Positions 15,320-24,188 are shown, counted from the stretch's first letter. The stretch: 61,675 nucleotides of DNA from Candidatus Stahliibacteriota bacterium (GCA_030627085.1 DAOUSS010000001.1:1-61675), one strand, 5' to 3'. Notes: generated by a model not told the origin, from the sequence alone. Program-made: numbers and translations.

Positions 15320-15948
15320 GGTTAATATTAGCATCGGCATCACCACGGAGAAGAGAACTTCTTTTAACACTTATACCCTCATTTGAAGTAATACCAAGTG
15401 GGGTAGATGAAAATCTTATAAACGAGAAGGACCCTGTAAGGTTTGCTATGAAAGCAGCTACGGCAAAAGCAGAGTCTGTGGCATCAGGAATAGGTAAAGG
15501 AGTAATAATCTCTGCAGATACTGTCGTTTCACTGAATGGATGTATAATTGGAAAGCCAAAGGATGAAAAAGAAGCATATAATGTTCTTTCACGTCTCTCA
15601 GGAAGTGAGCATTCGGTTATAACAGGATTATGTATTATTGCTATGGATGGTCGGAAGAGAAAAAAGTTCGTGGATTATGAAAAAACAATGGTAAAAATGC
15701 GCGAATTAAAGGAAGAGGAAATAATCTCCTATCTTTCACACAGTAACTGGTTGGACAAAGCAGGCGCTTATGCAATCCAGGAGCACGGAGATAGATTTAT
15801 AGAATACATTATAGGAGACTACCATAATGTGGTGGGACTACCTGTAAAAAGACTTAGAAAATTGTTGACACAGATGATCCACTCCGGGATAATAGACCTG
15901 TCATTACTACGCGATAGTAATACACTTATAGACAAAAGACCAATATGA
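15316..15948 (+). CDS. maf: Maf-family nucleotide pyrophosphatase
   Basis: The 210-residue protein begins MRLILASASPRRRELL, the family's N-terminal signature. It continues with SADTVVSLNGCIIGKPKDEKEAYNVLSRLSG and SGVDENLI, and has the late DKAGAYAIQEHG motif. Maf proteins hydrolyse non-canonical or modified nucleoside triphosphates to monophosphates in the cytoplasm. The ATG overlaps the preceding stop codon (ATGA) and the gene's own stop overlaps the next ATG, so translation is coupled through three genes. The length is normal for the family. Confidence 0.9.
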   Translation: MRLILASASPRRRELLLTLIPSFEVIPSGVDENLINEKDPVRFAMKAATAKAESVASGIGKGVIISADTVVSLNGCIIGKPKDEKEAYNVLSRLSGSEHSVITGLCIIAMDGRKRKKFVDYEKTMVKMRELKEEEIISYLSHSNWLDKAGAYAIQEHGDRFIEYIIGDYHNVVGLPVKRLRKLLTQMIHSGIIDLSLLRDSNTLIDKRPI

Positions 15949-16382
15949 AGAGATATCTATCTTTACTCTGTTTGTTATTACCCTTTGTTGGATGCGTTGA
16001 GAATCCACTGCAGCCACCGGGAGTGAAACACGGGACAGAAAGTTGTAATCTGAACGAAGGATCTCTTTATACATTCACATTTCCAGATGGAGATTATGGG
16101 AAATTCCATCTTGAGTATAGTAACGGATATGTATACATACAGGCAAATGGAATTGTAAGGACTTCGGGCAATAGAAATATTGCACCGGAGGAGGAATATC
16201 TTACCTGTGAACTATTCGAATGGGCAGACGAAGAAGGCTGTCCATATTACTACTTTTTAAAAACTGATGATACTCCGTACTATGCAAAGGTACATAGAAC
16301 AGGGGACATCACAAAGGGAATAACCGTATCTTTTGAATGGTGGCTGCAGACAGAGGCGGGAAATAGATACCTCGGGATGTAA
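15945..16382 (+). CDS. Small lipoprotein of unknown function
   Basis: The 145-residue product has a lipoprotein signal peptide, MKRYLSLLCLLLPFVGC, with the lipobox LPFVGC and the acylated Cys at about residue 17. The mature part is beta-rich (SLYTFTFPDGDYGKFHLEYS, GYVYIQANGIVRTSG) and ends EWWLQTEAGNRYLGM. I do not recognise a family. The start overlaps the maf stop by 4 bp. The location is the inner or outer membrane, facing the periplasm. Confidence 0.65.
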   Translation: MKRYLSLLCLLLPFVGCVENPLQPPGVKHGTESCNLNEGSLYTFTFPDGDYGKFHLEYSNGYVYIQANGIVRTSGNRNIAPEEEYLTCELFEWADEEGCPYYYFLKTDDTPYYAKVHRTGDITKGITVSFEWWLQTEAGNRYLGM

Positions 16383-16395
16383 TTCAAGGAATAGT

Positions 16396-17037
16396 ATGAG
16401 CATATTATTCATGGATATAGAGACAATTCCTGGTGGAGAGAGTGCAAAGGAGTATCTGGAAAAACAAATGCCCCCGCCAACAGGTGCCTTGACTTTTGAT
16501 GATATTAAAAAATGGGAAGAGGTGGAAAAACCTGAAAAACTTCAAAAGGCATTTGAAAAGACATCTCTCTCTGGCGATTTTGGACAGATTATATGTATTG
16601 CCTGTATTAAAGAGAAGTCAGATGGTCTTGAGAAGAGGATATTCAAAGGAGATGAAAAAACACTGTTGAAAGAATTCTGGGAATTCTGTCGGGATGTTAC
16701 CCTTTTCGTGGGGCATAATATTCTTGATTTTGATTTAAAATTTATAATAAAAAGATGTATAATACATGGAATAAAGCCATGCGTCCAGATAAACTTTGCA
16801 AGATATAGGCGTGATATGGTATTTGATACAATGTGGGAATGGGAAAGGTGGAGCGGGAGGATTTCATTAGATAAGCTTGCATATATTCTTTCCCTGCCTA
16901 CGTCAAAGACCACAATGGATGGTAGCCAGGTTTATGACTACTATAAACAGGGAAGGATTGATGAGATATGCGAATATTGTATGAGGGACACCGAACTTGT
17001 AAGAAAAATATACAAAAAGATGAATTTTCTGGAATAA
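16396..17037 (+). CDS. DEDDy-type 3'-5' exonuclease (ribonuclease H-like, PolB-exonuclease-like)
   Basis: The start at 16396 gives MSILFMDIETIPGGES; the longer open frame begins inside the lipoprotein gene. The 213-residue protein has the exonuclease motifs: DIET (Exo I), GHNILDFDLKFI (Exo II) and YCMRDTELV (Exo III, YxxxD). The middle VFDTMWEWERW and LDKLAYILSLP match the predicted PolB-like exonuclease family that occurs without a polymerase domain. It probably trims or degrades single-stranded nucleic acid. It starts 13 bp after the lipoprotein gene in the same direction. Confidence 0.75.
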   Translation: MSILFMDIETIPGGESAKEYLEKQMPPPTGALTFDDIKKWEEVEKPEKLQKAFEKTSLSGDFGQIICIACIKEKSDGLEKRIFKGDEKTLLKEFWEFCRDVTLFVGHNILDFDLKFIIKRCIIHGIKPCVQINFARYRRDMVFDTMWEWERWSGRISLDKLAYILSLPTSKTTMDGSQVYDYYKQGRIDEICEYCMRDTELVRKIYKKMNFLE

Positions 17038-17053
17038 GAATTTGTGTTTTCAG

Positions 17054-17095
17054 GTGTTTAGTTGGTTGGTTAGTTTGTTAGTTTGTTGGTTAGGG
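17054..17095. repeat. GTTAGTTTGTTAGTTGG-type word repeat
   Basis: The tract permutes GTTGGTTAGTTT and TTGTTAG units. Nearly the same words occur at 53630-53665 upstream of pyrR. Confidence 0.65.
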
Positions 17096-17114
17096 TAGGG
17101 AGGATAAAGGTCCA

Positions 17115-17771
17115 ATGACTATCTCCCAACGACCCATTAACCCAATAACCTATCCTATGCTATTGTATGTTATTCTTGACGAGAAGTGGCTTAAGGGAAG
17201 AAAAATAGAGGAAGTAGCGAGAAGACTCGCATCATCAGGCGTATCTATGATACAGTTGAGGGAGCCCAAAAAGGCAAGAGAAATCATAGAAGACGCAAGA
17301 AAGATAAAATCTGTAATACAAAACTATAATATACCACTTCTTGTCAATAATCGCCCCGACATTGCACTCGAGGCAGATGCAGGTGGCGTCCACATCGGTC
17401 AGGATGATGTCTCTATATATACTGCTAGAAAGATACTCGGCAAGAGTAAATTGATAGGTGTATCTGTCCATTCACTTGAAGAAGCACTTCTGGCGGAAAA
17501 AGAAGGTGCAAACTATCTTTCCTTTGGCTCCATATTTCCCTCAAAAACAAAGGAATCTGTTGTTCGTTCCACTTCCATCCTTAGAAAGATAAAGAAAACA
17601 GTCGGTATTCCCGTTTTTGCAATAGGTGGTATAACCCTTGAGAACATAGATCTGGTTATAAAAGACGACATTGATGGCATTTGTGTATCAAGAGATATTT
17701 TGGACAGAGAGGATATTGAAAAAAGGGTAAAGGAATATCTAAAAATGCTAACGCATATTCTGAGAGATTAG
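17115..17771 (+). CDS. thiE: Thiamine-phosphate synthase (ThiE) or TenI-like protein
   Basis: The TIM-barrel protein has VSMIQLREPKKAREIIEDAR, IPLLVNNRPDIALEADAGGV, HIGQDD, IGVSVHSLEEAL and a FGSIFPSKTKE phosphate-binding region followed by VFAIGGITLENI. These are ThiE motifs. The enzyme joins HMP-PP and thiazole phosphate into thiamine phosphate. No other thiamine gene is near, so a TenI-like role remains possible. The first 14 residues (MTISQRPINPITYP) come from a low-complexity word tract; the conserved protein begins MLLYVILDEKW at 17157. A GGAGG site precedes the 17115 start, so translation may begin inside the repeat. Confidence 0.75.
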   Translation: MTISQRPINPITYPMLLYVILDEKWLKGRKIEEVARRLASSGVSMIQLREPKKAREIIEDARKIKSVIQNYNIPLLVNNRPDIALEADAGGVHIGQDDVSIYTARKILGKSKLIGVSVHSLEEALLAEKEGANYLSFGSIFPSKTKESVVRSTSILRKIKKTVGIPVFAIGGITLENIDLVIKDDIDGICVSRDILDREDIEKRVKEYLKMLTHILRD

Positions 17772-17773
17772 TT

Positions 17774-18304
17774 ATGGAAGATGAAGTCCTTGTTAAACGG
17801 GCAAAGGCAGGGGATAAGTATTCATTCGAAGTTCTTGTAAAAAGACACGAGAGAAAGGTATACAACTCGGCATATAGGATTTTACATAACAGTGATGATG
17901 CGATGGATATAATGATGGAAACTTTTTACATTGCTTATACCCGTCTATCTTCTTTAAAAATTGAGGCGAAATTCGGTTCATGGCTTATCGGAATTGCGAG
18001 AAATCTTGCACTTATGAGATTAAGAAGCAAAAAGAAGGAAATTTCAATTGAAGAACCTGAGGTTAGGAAGAGACTTTCTGTCCCATTTGATGACGAAGTA
18101 ACAAGAGAGGAATTGAAAAAAATTATTGAAAGAGAGATAGAAAACTTACCCTACAAATACAGAGAGGCATTTGTTTTGAGGGAGATAATGGGATTTCCTT
18201 ATGGAAGGATAACAAAAGAGCTTGGCATCTCTCAAAGTAATGCAAAGGTAAGGGTATCAAGGGCAAAGGCACTCTTAAGAACAAGACTAATGAGAATCCT
18301 TTAA
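17774..18304 (+). CDS. ECF-type RNA polymerase sigma factor
   Basis: The 176-residue protein has sigma region 2 (SFEVLVKRHERKVYNSAYRI, DDAMDIMMETFYIAY, FGSWLIGIARNLA) and region 4 (IENLPYKYREAFVLREIMGF, ISQSNAKVRVSRAKALLR). There is no region 1.1 or 3. It lies 2 bp after the thiE-like gene and converges with gyrB. No anti-sigma gene is adjacent, which is unusual for ECF systems; regulation may be transcriptional or the partner may lie elsewhere. Its target promoters are unknown. Confidence 0.85.
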   Translation: MEDEVLVKRAKAGDKYSFEVLVKRHERKVYNSAYRILHNSDDAMDIMMETFYIAYTRLSSLKIEAKFGSWLIGIARNLALMRLRSKKKEISIEEPEVRKRLSVPFDDEVTREELKKIIEREIENLPYKYREAFVLREIMGFPYGRITKELGISQSNAKVRVSRAKALLRTRLMRIL

Positions 18305-18321
18305 AGTCATTCCAAAACACT

Positions 18322-20226
18322 CTATACATCAAGGTTTTCAACAAACCTTGCATTTTCCTCTATAAATTTTCTCCTTGGCTCGACATTATCTCCCATAAGA
18401 ATATTAAACGTCCTGTCCGCTTCAATAAGGTCCTCTACTGTCACACTCTTTAAGATCCGGTTCTCAGGATTCATAGTTGTTTCCCATAATTGATCAGGGT
18501 TCATTTCACCCAGTCCCTTGTATCTCTGAATATCAATTCTATCCACGTGTTCTTCTACTATTTTGGCAAGCTCTTCCTCAGAATAGGCATAAGTCGCAGT
18601 ATTCTTTATCTTTATACGGTACAATGGCGGTTGTGCAATATAAAGATAACCCTCTTCTACAAGCCTTTTTGCGTAACGGTAGAAGAATGTAAGCAAAAGC
18701 GTGCATATATGGGCACCATCTATATCGGCATCTGCCATGATAATGATTTTACCATATCTCAATCTCTCAAGCACCTCTCCCCCAGTATTGGGAGATTCAT
18801 CCTCAAACCCTATTCCTATCGCAGATATCATTGTCTTTATCTCATCATTTGACAAGATCTTATCTATTCTTGACTTTTCAACATTCAATATCTTGCCTTT
18901 AAGTGGTAATATTGCCTGAAAATTTCTGTCTCTACCCTGTTTTGCTGAACCACCCGCAGAATCCCCTTCCACAAGAAACAATTCAGCTGATTTCACATCC
19001 TTTGAAATACAATCGGCAAGTTTGCCTGGTAGTGGAAATATATCAAGCGCTCCCTTTCTCCGAGCGAGTTCCCTCGCCTCTCTTGCTGCAATTCTTGCCT
19101 TTGCTGCTGCATTTATCTTTTTAATAACCTTATCCAGCACCTGCGGATTTTCCTCAAAGTACATATTAAGATAACTATTCATACTGGATTCGACCAATCC
19201 CTTCACCTCTGTATTACCCAGTTTCATCTTTGTCTGTCCTTCAAATTGGGGCTCTGGAAGTTTCACTGATATAACCCCAGTAAGTCCTTCTCTTGCATCT
19301 TCACCCTGAATAGATTCTTTACCATTACTCTTCTTTACAAACTCGTTTATTACCCTTGTTAATCCGCTTTTAAACCCAACAAGATGCGTTCCACCTTCCC
19401 TTGTAAGTATATTGTTTGCGAATGCAAGTATGTTTTCACTGTATGAATCTGTGTATTGCATAGCTATCTCTATCTCTACATCTTGCTTTTCATCTTTGAA
19501 ATATATAACTGGTGATAAGGCGGTCTTACCGTCATTAAGATAAATGACAAACTCACTTATTCCTCCGTCATAGCAGAATTCCTTCTTTAAGTCGTTCCTT
19601 TCATCCTCCAGCGTAAGTGTTACCTTCCTATTTAAGAATGCAAGTTCTCTTTCCCTTTCAGCAATTATCTCTGGGCTAAAGTCTATCGTCTTAAATATCT
19701 CCGGATCGGGAAAAAATTTAACAATTGTTCCGCGTTCCTTTACATCTGCGTCTTTAATCCTTTCTACATCCTTTAGAGGTTTACCTCTTTCGTACCTCTG
19801 ATAGAAAACTCCTCCATCTCTGGTTACCCATACTTCCAACCACTTTGAAAGGGCATTTACAACCGAAACACCTACTCCGTGCAACCCACCTGATACCTTA
19901 TAAACCTTGTGATCAAACTTTCCTCCTGCATGTAGAGATGTCATCACTACCTCAAGTGCTGAACGTTTTTCAATTTCATGAATATCTACAGGAATTCCTC
20001 TACCATTATCCTTTACTGATATTGAGTTATCTTTATGAATTGTAACATCAATTCTGTCACATTCACCCACTGCCGCCTCATCTATTGAATTGTCTATTAC
20101 TTCAAATACAAGATGATGTAGACCTATCTTCCCCGTATCCCCGATGTACATAGCAGGTCTCTTTCTCACTGCCTCAAGCCCCTTCAAAACATGGATGTGT
20201 CTTGCATCATATCTTTTTCTCCCCAT
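18322..20226 (-). CDS. gyrB: DNA gyrase subunit B
   Basis: The 634-residue protein is full length for the short GyrB form. It has the GHKL ATPase motifs (VIDNSIDEA, VKDNGRGIPV, GGLHGVGVSVVNALS) and the transducer. The TOPRIM domain shows LVEGDSAGGSAKQGRDR and IIMADADIDGAHI, and the C-terminal block is QRYKGLGEMNPDQLW. It pairs with GyrA to supercoil DNA; ParE is the alternative, but the single-copy layout and sequence favour GyrB. A good AGGAGG lies upstream of the start, and the promoter is at 20292-20320. No recF or dnaN neighbour is present, unlike the classical origin arrangement. Confidence 0.9.
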   Translation of the reverse strand: MGRKRYDARHIHVLKGLEAVRKRPAMYIGDTGKIGLHHLVFEVIDNSIDEAAVGECDRIDVTIHKDNSISVKDNGRGIPVDIHEIEKRSALEVVMTSLHAGGKFDHKVYKVSGGLHGVGVSVVNALSKWLEVWVTRDGGVFYQRYERGKPLKDVERIKDADVKERGTIVKFFPDPEIFKTIDFSPEIIAERERELAFLNRKVTLTLEDERNDLKKEFCYDGGISEFVIYLNDGKTALSPVIYFKDEKQDVEIEIAMQYTDSYSENILAFANNILTREGGTHLVGFKSGLTRVINEFVKKSNGKESIQGEDAREGLTGVISVKLPEPQFEGQTKMKLGNTEVKGLVESSMNSYLNMYFEENPQVLDKVIKKINAAAKARIAAREARELARRKGALDIFPLPGKLADCISKDVKSAELFLVEGDSAGGSAKQGRDRNFQAILPLKGKILNVEKSRIDKILSNDEIKTMISAIGIGFEDESPNTGGEVLERLRYGKIIIMADADIDGAHICTLLLTFFYRYAKRLVEEGYLYIAQPPLYRIKIKNTATYAYSEEELAKIVEEHVDRIDIQRYKGLGEMNPDQLWETTMNPENRILKSVTVEDLIEADRTFNILMGDNVEPRRKFIEENARFVENLDV

Positions 20227-20291
20227 AAATCTTACCTCCTGTTTTGAATAAAATCGTCTTTTACGGCGAAAGAATCCATCTTGAATGTATT

Positions 20292-20320
20292 ATTATAACA
20301 CATTTTTCGGCGATTGTCAA
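20292..20320 (-). promoter_or_regulatory. gyrB promoter
   Basis: On the minus strand, TTGACA (20315-20320), a 17-bp spacer and TATAAT (20292-20297). The leader is about 60 nt and ends in AGGAGGTAAGATTT before the ATG. Confidence 0.85.
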
Positions 20321-20331
20321 GAAAAATTAAC

Positions 20332-20552
20332 CACGAATCTATACGAATTAATCAAATAACACGAATAATTTTAAAAATTAAGAGAAGAAAATTTGTGTAG
20401 CCTGCCCCGTTAGATGCTCTTGTCCCGCTCGCCCCGTTAGATGACAGAGTCTATCTAACGGGGTAAAATGCTCGCTATCTAATGGGATGCTATCTAACAG
20501 GGTGAATACCATTCGTGTGCATTCGTGGTATAATTTCCTATGCTATCAAGGA
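20332..20552. repeat. Composite dispersed element, copy A
   Basis: An outer inverted word repeat (ACCACGAATC... and ...TGCATTCGTGGT) encloses the stretch TAACACGAATAATTTTAAAA. Inside are a GTAGCCTGCC segment and a compound hairpin with arms CCCCGTTAGAT (20405, 20432) and ATCTAACGGGG / ATCTAACAGGG (20453, 20492). It ends TATAATTTCCTATGC then TATCAAGGAG. Copy B at 21690-21841 is nearly the same outside the hairpin. The whole 20227-20605 gap is this element plus the gyrB promoter and leader; no gene is seen. Confidence 0.8.
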
Positions 20553-20605
20553 GAAAAATCGTGTGGTATGATACAGGTAGAAAAAATACAGGTTATGTAA
20601 GTTCG

Positions 20606-21667
20606 TTAGAATTTGCGTTTTTTTAGATAATCTATAAACTGCAGAAAGAAACCTTTGTATTTAAGAGGCGACGAAAGAAGGGATTCTCGTGCAAGTTCTG
20701 TATAATATTCAATTCTCTTCTGTGAATAGTCAACTGCACCACAATCTACCATAATATTTTTTATTCTTTCCATATCATCTTCACTCACATTACTACCTAA
20801 TTTAGCTTTCAAGAACTTTTTCTCCTTTGATCCAGCATTTTTAAATACATAGATAACTAAAAGGGTCTTTTTACCCTGTCTTATATCGGACGATGTGGGT
20901 TTGCCTGTTTTTTTGTTGTCGCCAAATGTGCCAAGGATATCATCGGTTATCTGAAAAGCCCTTCCAATAAGTTTTCCGTATTCCCTGAGCATTTTAAGAT
21001 CCTTAAGTCCTCCAAATATTCCTCCAAGAACGAGAGGCAGACAGGTGGTATAACTTCCCGTTTTTAAGTCCACCATACGTATAAATTCATTTTCATCCAC
21101 ATCTCCGCGTTTTTCCAGAATTATATCCATAAGTTCTCCTCTGAAACACTGCTCGCATGCAAGGGCAAATTCCTTAAGAGCCATTGCCTTCATTCTGCTG
21201 GGGAATGGGGATTCCAGAATTGGCAAAAGTGCCAGAGACGAAAACACATCACCGCCTATCAATGCACAGGAAAGACCAAAGTGGGTAAAATCTCGGTCTC
21301 GTAATAATTCTCTATCATTTTCTTCCATAAATCTTTCTACCATCTTATGAAAACTTGGTCCTCCTCGTCTTGTATCATCTCTGTCAATAATATCATCATG
21401 TATAAGGAGATAATTTTCAACAAATTCCATAGAAAGTGAAGCATTTATTATGGCATCTATATTTTCTCTCCCGGATGCCTTGTAAGCCTCTACCATAAGA
21501 ATTGGGCGAAGCCTCTTCCCTCCTCTCATAGCAAAATCAATAAGGAGACTATACAATTTTTCGTTATACCAATCGCCTGCTACCCTTTTCTTATCTTCGA
21601 GAAATCTAAAAAGCCTTTCATTTATCTTCTTTTTTACCTCTTCCACCTCTTGCTGAAATGACAACAT
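20606..21667 (-). CDS. Polyprenyl (geranylgeranyl/farnesyl-type) diphosphate synthase
   Basis: The start at 21667 (MLSFQQEVEE) is chosen because GGAGGAAAAGAT precedes it; the frame continues 17 codons into repeat DNA. The 353-residue protein has the first Asp-rich motif in LIHDDIIDRDDTRRGGPS and the second in QITDDILGTFGDNKKTGKP. It also has GGKRLRPILMVEAY near the N-terminus and DLKTGSYTT mid-protein. It condenses isopentenyl diphosphate units into a prenyl chain for quinone or cell-wall carriers. Chain length cannot be fixed by eye. It is flanked on both sides by copies of the same dispersed element. Confidence 0.85.
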   Translation of the reverse strand: MLSFQQEVEEVKKKINERLFRFLEDKKRVAGDWYNEKLYSLLIDFAMRGGKRLRPILMVEAYKASGRENIDAIINASLSMEFVENYLLIHDDIIDRDDTRRGGPSFHKMVERFMEENDRELLRDRDFTHFGLSCALIGGDVFSSLALLPILESPFPSRMKAMALKEFALACEQCFRGELMDIILEKRGDVDENEFIRMVDLKTGSYTTCLPLVLGGIFGGLKDLKMLREYGKLIGRAFQITDDILGTFGDNKKTGKPTSSDIRQGKKTLLVIYVFKNAGSKEKKFLKAKLGSNVSEDDMERIKNIMVDCGAVDYSQKRIEYYTELARESLLSSPLKYKGFFLQFIDYLKKRKF

Positions 21668-21689
21668 ATCTTTTCCTCCAAGAAAAAAG

Positions 21690-21841
21690 CTAATCACGAA
21701 TCCGCACGAATTAATCAAATAACACGAATAATTTTAAAAATTAAAAGAAGAAAATTTGTGTAGCCTGCCCCGTTAGATGTTTGCTATCTAACGGGGTGAA
21801 TACCATTCGTGTGCATTTGTGGTATAATTTCCTATGCAATA
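21690..21841. repeat. Composite dispersed element, copy B
   Basis: It repeats copy A (20332-20552) in the same orientation: TCACGAATCC..., TAACACGAATAATTTTAAAA, TTTGTGTAGCCTGCC, hairpin CCCCGTTAGAT (21768-21778) / ATCTAACGGGG (21786-21796), GTGAATACCATTCGTG and GGTATAATTTCCTATGCAAT. The hairpin here is single where copy A has several nested arms. Confidence 0.8.
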
Positions 21842-21843
21842 AA

Positions 21844-22947
21844 TTAAATTACTTTATCTGGTTGAACAAGCAGCGATTTGTAAACTCTCTCCACCCTATC
21901 AGTTATCCTCTTCCAGGAGAATCCAACAGCATATTCTCTACCCCTTCTCCTCATCGTTTCCCGTAATTCCCTATTCTCTGCAAGTCTTACGATGGCGGAT
22001 GCTATTGCCTGCGAGTTTTGTTTTTCCACGAGTGTCCCCGTATTACTATCCTTTATAACACATCTGTAACCCGGTATAGAGGATGCTACAACAGGTACCC
22101 CACTCGCCATAGCCTCGAGAAGTACAATCCCGAAACTTTCGTTCCCGGTCGCAGGACTGCAGAACACATCAGCGGAAGCATAGAATCGGGGAATTTGTGA
22201 TAGATGGACACATTTTCGTAGAACTATATCATTTGAGTATCTCCTGGGAACCTTAAAACTACCACTGCCAACTATAATAAGTCTTGCATCAGGAACTTGT
22301 TTCTTTATTATCGGAAATGCGGAAAGCAGGTACTTCAAGCCCTTTCTGGGTTCGAATCTCCCAATAAAGAGTATATTAAATCTTCCCTTAAATTCCGGCA
22401 GAGGCTCAACTTCCAGATTAAACCTATCTATATCCACTCCGTTTGGGATTATTATATACTTGCCGGGAAAAAACGTTGATATAGACTTCTCTGCAATCTT
22501 TGAGACAGCTATTCTCGCATCAAGTTTGTTAAAATATTTCATTAAATACCTCTTTGACATCTCATACGCAAGACTCCTGTCGTAAGCTGCGTGAACAGTG
22601 ATGACATTCCTGGTATCGGAATATTTTAGTGCAAGAATTGGAAGTACGGGCACAAAACTGTGAATATGAATTATATCAAATCCTCTTTTAACCACTTCGT
22701 TTACCTGTTTTTGTATATCCCATGTAACTGCAATCTGCGAACGGGAACGATTTGCCATGATAGGTAAAGCCTTTCCAACCCTTACAACTGGGGGAAATCT
22801 ATTTACCTCATCATCTCCATCCATATGCGGTGCCATTATAGTAACAGTGTGCCCTCTCTTCATTAGTTCACAAGACATATGATATATATGTTCCGAAATA
22901 CCCCCAAGATGGGGGTAATACACATCTGATACCATCAATATCCGCAT
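21844..22947 (-). CDS. Glycosyltransferase family 4 (GT-B), PimA-like
   Basis: The 367-residue protein opens MRILMVSDVYYPHLGGISEH, the typical GT4 start with a glycine-rich acceptor loop. It has VITVHAAYDRS, IPNGVDIDRFN, NILFIGRFEPRKGLKYLLSA and the nucleotide-sugar motif SFGIVLLEAMASGVPVVAS (an EX7E-type pattern). It transfers a sugar from a nucleotide donor at the cytoplasmic membrane face, perhaps in phospholipid or exopolysaccharide synthesis. It is encoded alone, upstream of the prenyl synthase on the same strand. Confidence 0.85.
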   Translation of the reverse strand: MRILMVSDVYYPHLGGISEHIYHMSCELMKRGHTVTIMAPHMDGDDEVNRFPPVVRVGKALPIMANRSRSQIAVTWDIQKQVNEVVKRGFDIIHIHSFVPVLPILALKYSDTRNVITVHAAYDRSLAYEMSKRYLMKYFNKLDARIAVSKIAEKSISTFFPGKYIIIPNGVDIDRFNLEVEPLPEFKGRFNILFIGRFEPRKGLKYLLSAFPIIKKQVPDARLIIVGSGSFKVPRRYSNDIVLRKCVHLSQIPRFYASADVFCSPATGNESFGIVLLEAMASGVPVVASSIPGYRCVIKDSNTGTLVEKQNSQAIASAIVRLAENRELRETMRRRGREYAVGFSWKRITDRVERVYKSLLVQPDKVI

Positions 22948-23078
22948 ATATAAAATAAATCAAATATAAAAATTAACCGCAGAGGTCGCAGAGGCCACAG
23001 AGAACACAGATAGCTCAAAGCTTAAATATCAAAATTACCGCCCGGCAGGCATACTACATCTTGAATTTTTGTCCTTTC

Positions 23079-23189
23079 CGTCGGGAGGTAACTCCCGACG
23101 GCACAGAGGGGGTAACTCCCGACGGCATAGAGGGTCGCGTGGTGTCAAGAGTTACCGACCCAGTGGTGTCAGGAGTTACCTCCTGACAC
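23079..23189. repeat. Cluster of related perfect palindromes (GGGAGGTAACTCCC type)
   Basis: CGTCGGGAG/CTCCCGACG with loop GTAA spans 23079-23100. A half-copy, GGGTAACTCCCGACGG, lies at about 23109-23124. A 10-bp stem with loop TTAC (GTCAGGAG/CTCCTGAC core) spans 23166-23189, after a degenerate copy at about 23140-23163. Spacers GGCACAGAGG and GGCATAGAGG repeat. This is a REP-like cluster between the orphan permease gene and the GT4 gene. Confidence 0.75.
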
Positions 23190-23229
23190 AAATTCCTGCA
23201 GGCTGGAAAATATAAGATGATCACTGAAA

Positions 23230-24150
23230 TCACGCCCTCCTCAAAAGATAGAGGAAAAATGGCACGCCAAATATTGATGTAACAACCCCGACGGGAAGTT
23301 CATATACAGCGATACCCCTCGCAACCATATCTGAAAAAACAAGAAGGATTGCACCCATAATCGCAGAGCCAGGAATAAGAATACGGTGGTCAGGGCCCAA
23401 AAGAAGTCGTGTTATGTGCGGAACCATAAGACCTATAAATCCTATTGCCCCGCACATTGAAACAACAAGCCCTACTATAACTGAGCCAAGTATAAATATC
23501 TCCCTTTTAAGGCGTTCAACATCCACGCCTATGGAGATTGCTTCTTCTTCTCCAAGGGAGAGAATGTTCAACTCTTGAGAACGAAGCCAGATTATAAAAG
23601 AAGCAATGGTAACGATTACCGCAGAAACGACGAAGCCTATAAGAAGTTTTTTGTCCCATATCACTCCAAGCCAACCCATAAGGAGATATATCATCTCATC
23701 GAGACTTCTGCCGCCAATTGTCATAAATAGCATAACAAGAGATGACGCAAGTGTGCCACATACAACCCCTGAAAGGAGCAGTGCCTCTCTTTCAAGTCTA
23801 CCCGCAATTGTAGCCAGCTTTTCTACAACAAATATGGTAACAAGCGCTCCTGCAAATGCAAATATCTGAACAGGCCCGAGACCGGAAAGAATTGCAACAG
23901 TGGCTCCAAGGCAAGCCCCCCCCGAGACCCCTATTATATAAGGATCGGCAAGGGGGTTGCGTAACATTCCCTGAAATGCGGAACCGACAATACCAAGCGC
24001 ACCACCGGCGAATATTGCCAGAATAAGCCTGGGTAATCTCAACTGGGTGACAATAGAAATGGAAGGAAGTGAGGTGCTAGCAAAAAGAGAGATAAGCGAT
24101 ATACAGATGAGCAGGGAAAAAAGAATTAAAAATGTACGAATATTTCTCAT
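23230..24150 (-). CDS. FecCD/BtuC-type ABC transporter permease, orphan
   Basis: The 306-residue integral membrane protein has about nine helices. It carries FecCD signatures: LPRLILAIFAGGALGIVGSA, MLRNPLADPYIIGVSGGACL, EEAISIGVDVERLKRE, the ATPase-coupling GAIGFIGLMVPHITRLLLGP, and LPVGVVTSIFGVPFFLYLL. It would import iron-siderophore, haem or cobalamin together with an ATPase and a binding protein. Neither is adjacent. The gene starts 38 bp after trpS and is followed by a palindrome cluster, so an ATPase gene may have been lost downstream or lies elsewhere. Confidence 0.85.
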   Translation of the reverse strand: MRNIRTFLILFSLLICISLISLFASTSLPSISIVTQLRLPRLILAIFAGGALGIVGSAFQGMLRNPLADPYIIGVSGGACLGATVAILSGLGPVQIFAFAGALVTIFVVEKLATIAGRLEREALLLSGVVCGTLASSLVMLFMTIGGRSLDEMIYLLMGWLGVIWDKKLLIGFVVSAVIVTIASFIIWLRSQELNILSLGEEEAISIGVDVERLKREIFILGSVIVGLVVSMCGAIGFIGLMVPHITRLLLGPDHRILIPGSAIMGAILLVFSDMVARGIAVYELPVGVVTSIFGVPFFLYLLRRA

Positions 24151-24188
24151 AAGGGCGTCAAATAGTAAACAGCAGATTATGTCTCTCC

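Noticed and set aside
20405..21796. CRISPR array from repeated CCCCGTTAGAT units
   Set aside because: Spacing is irregular, arms are inverted rather than direct, there are no unique spacers of constant length and no cas genes.
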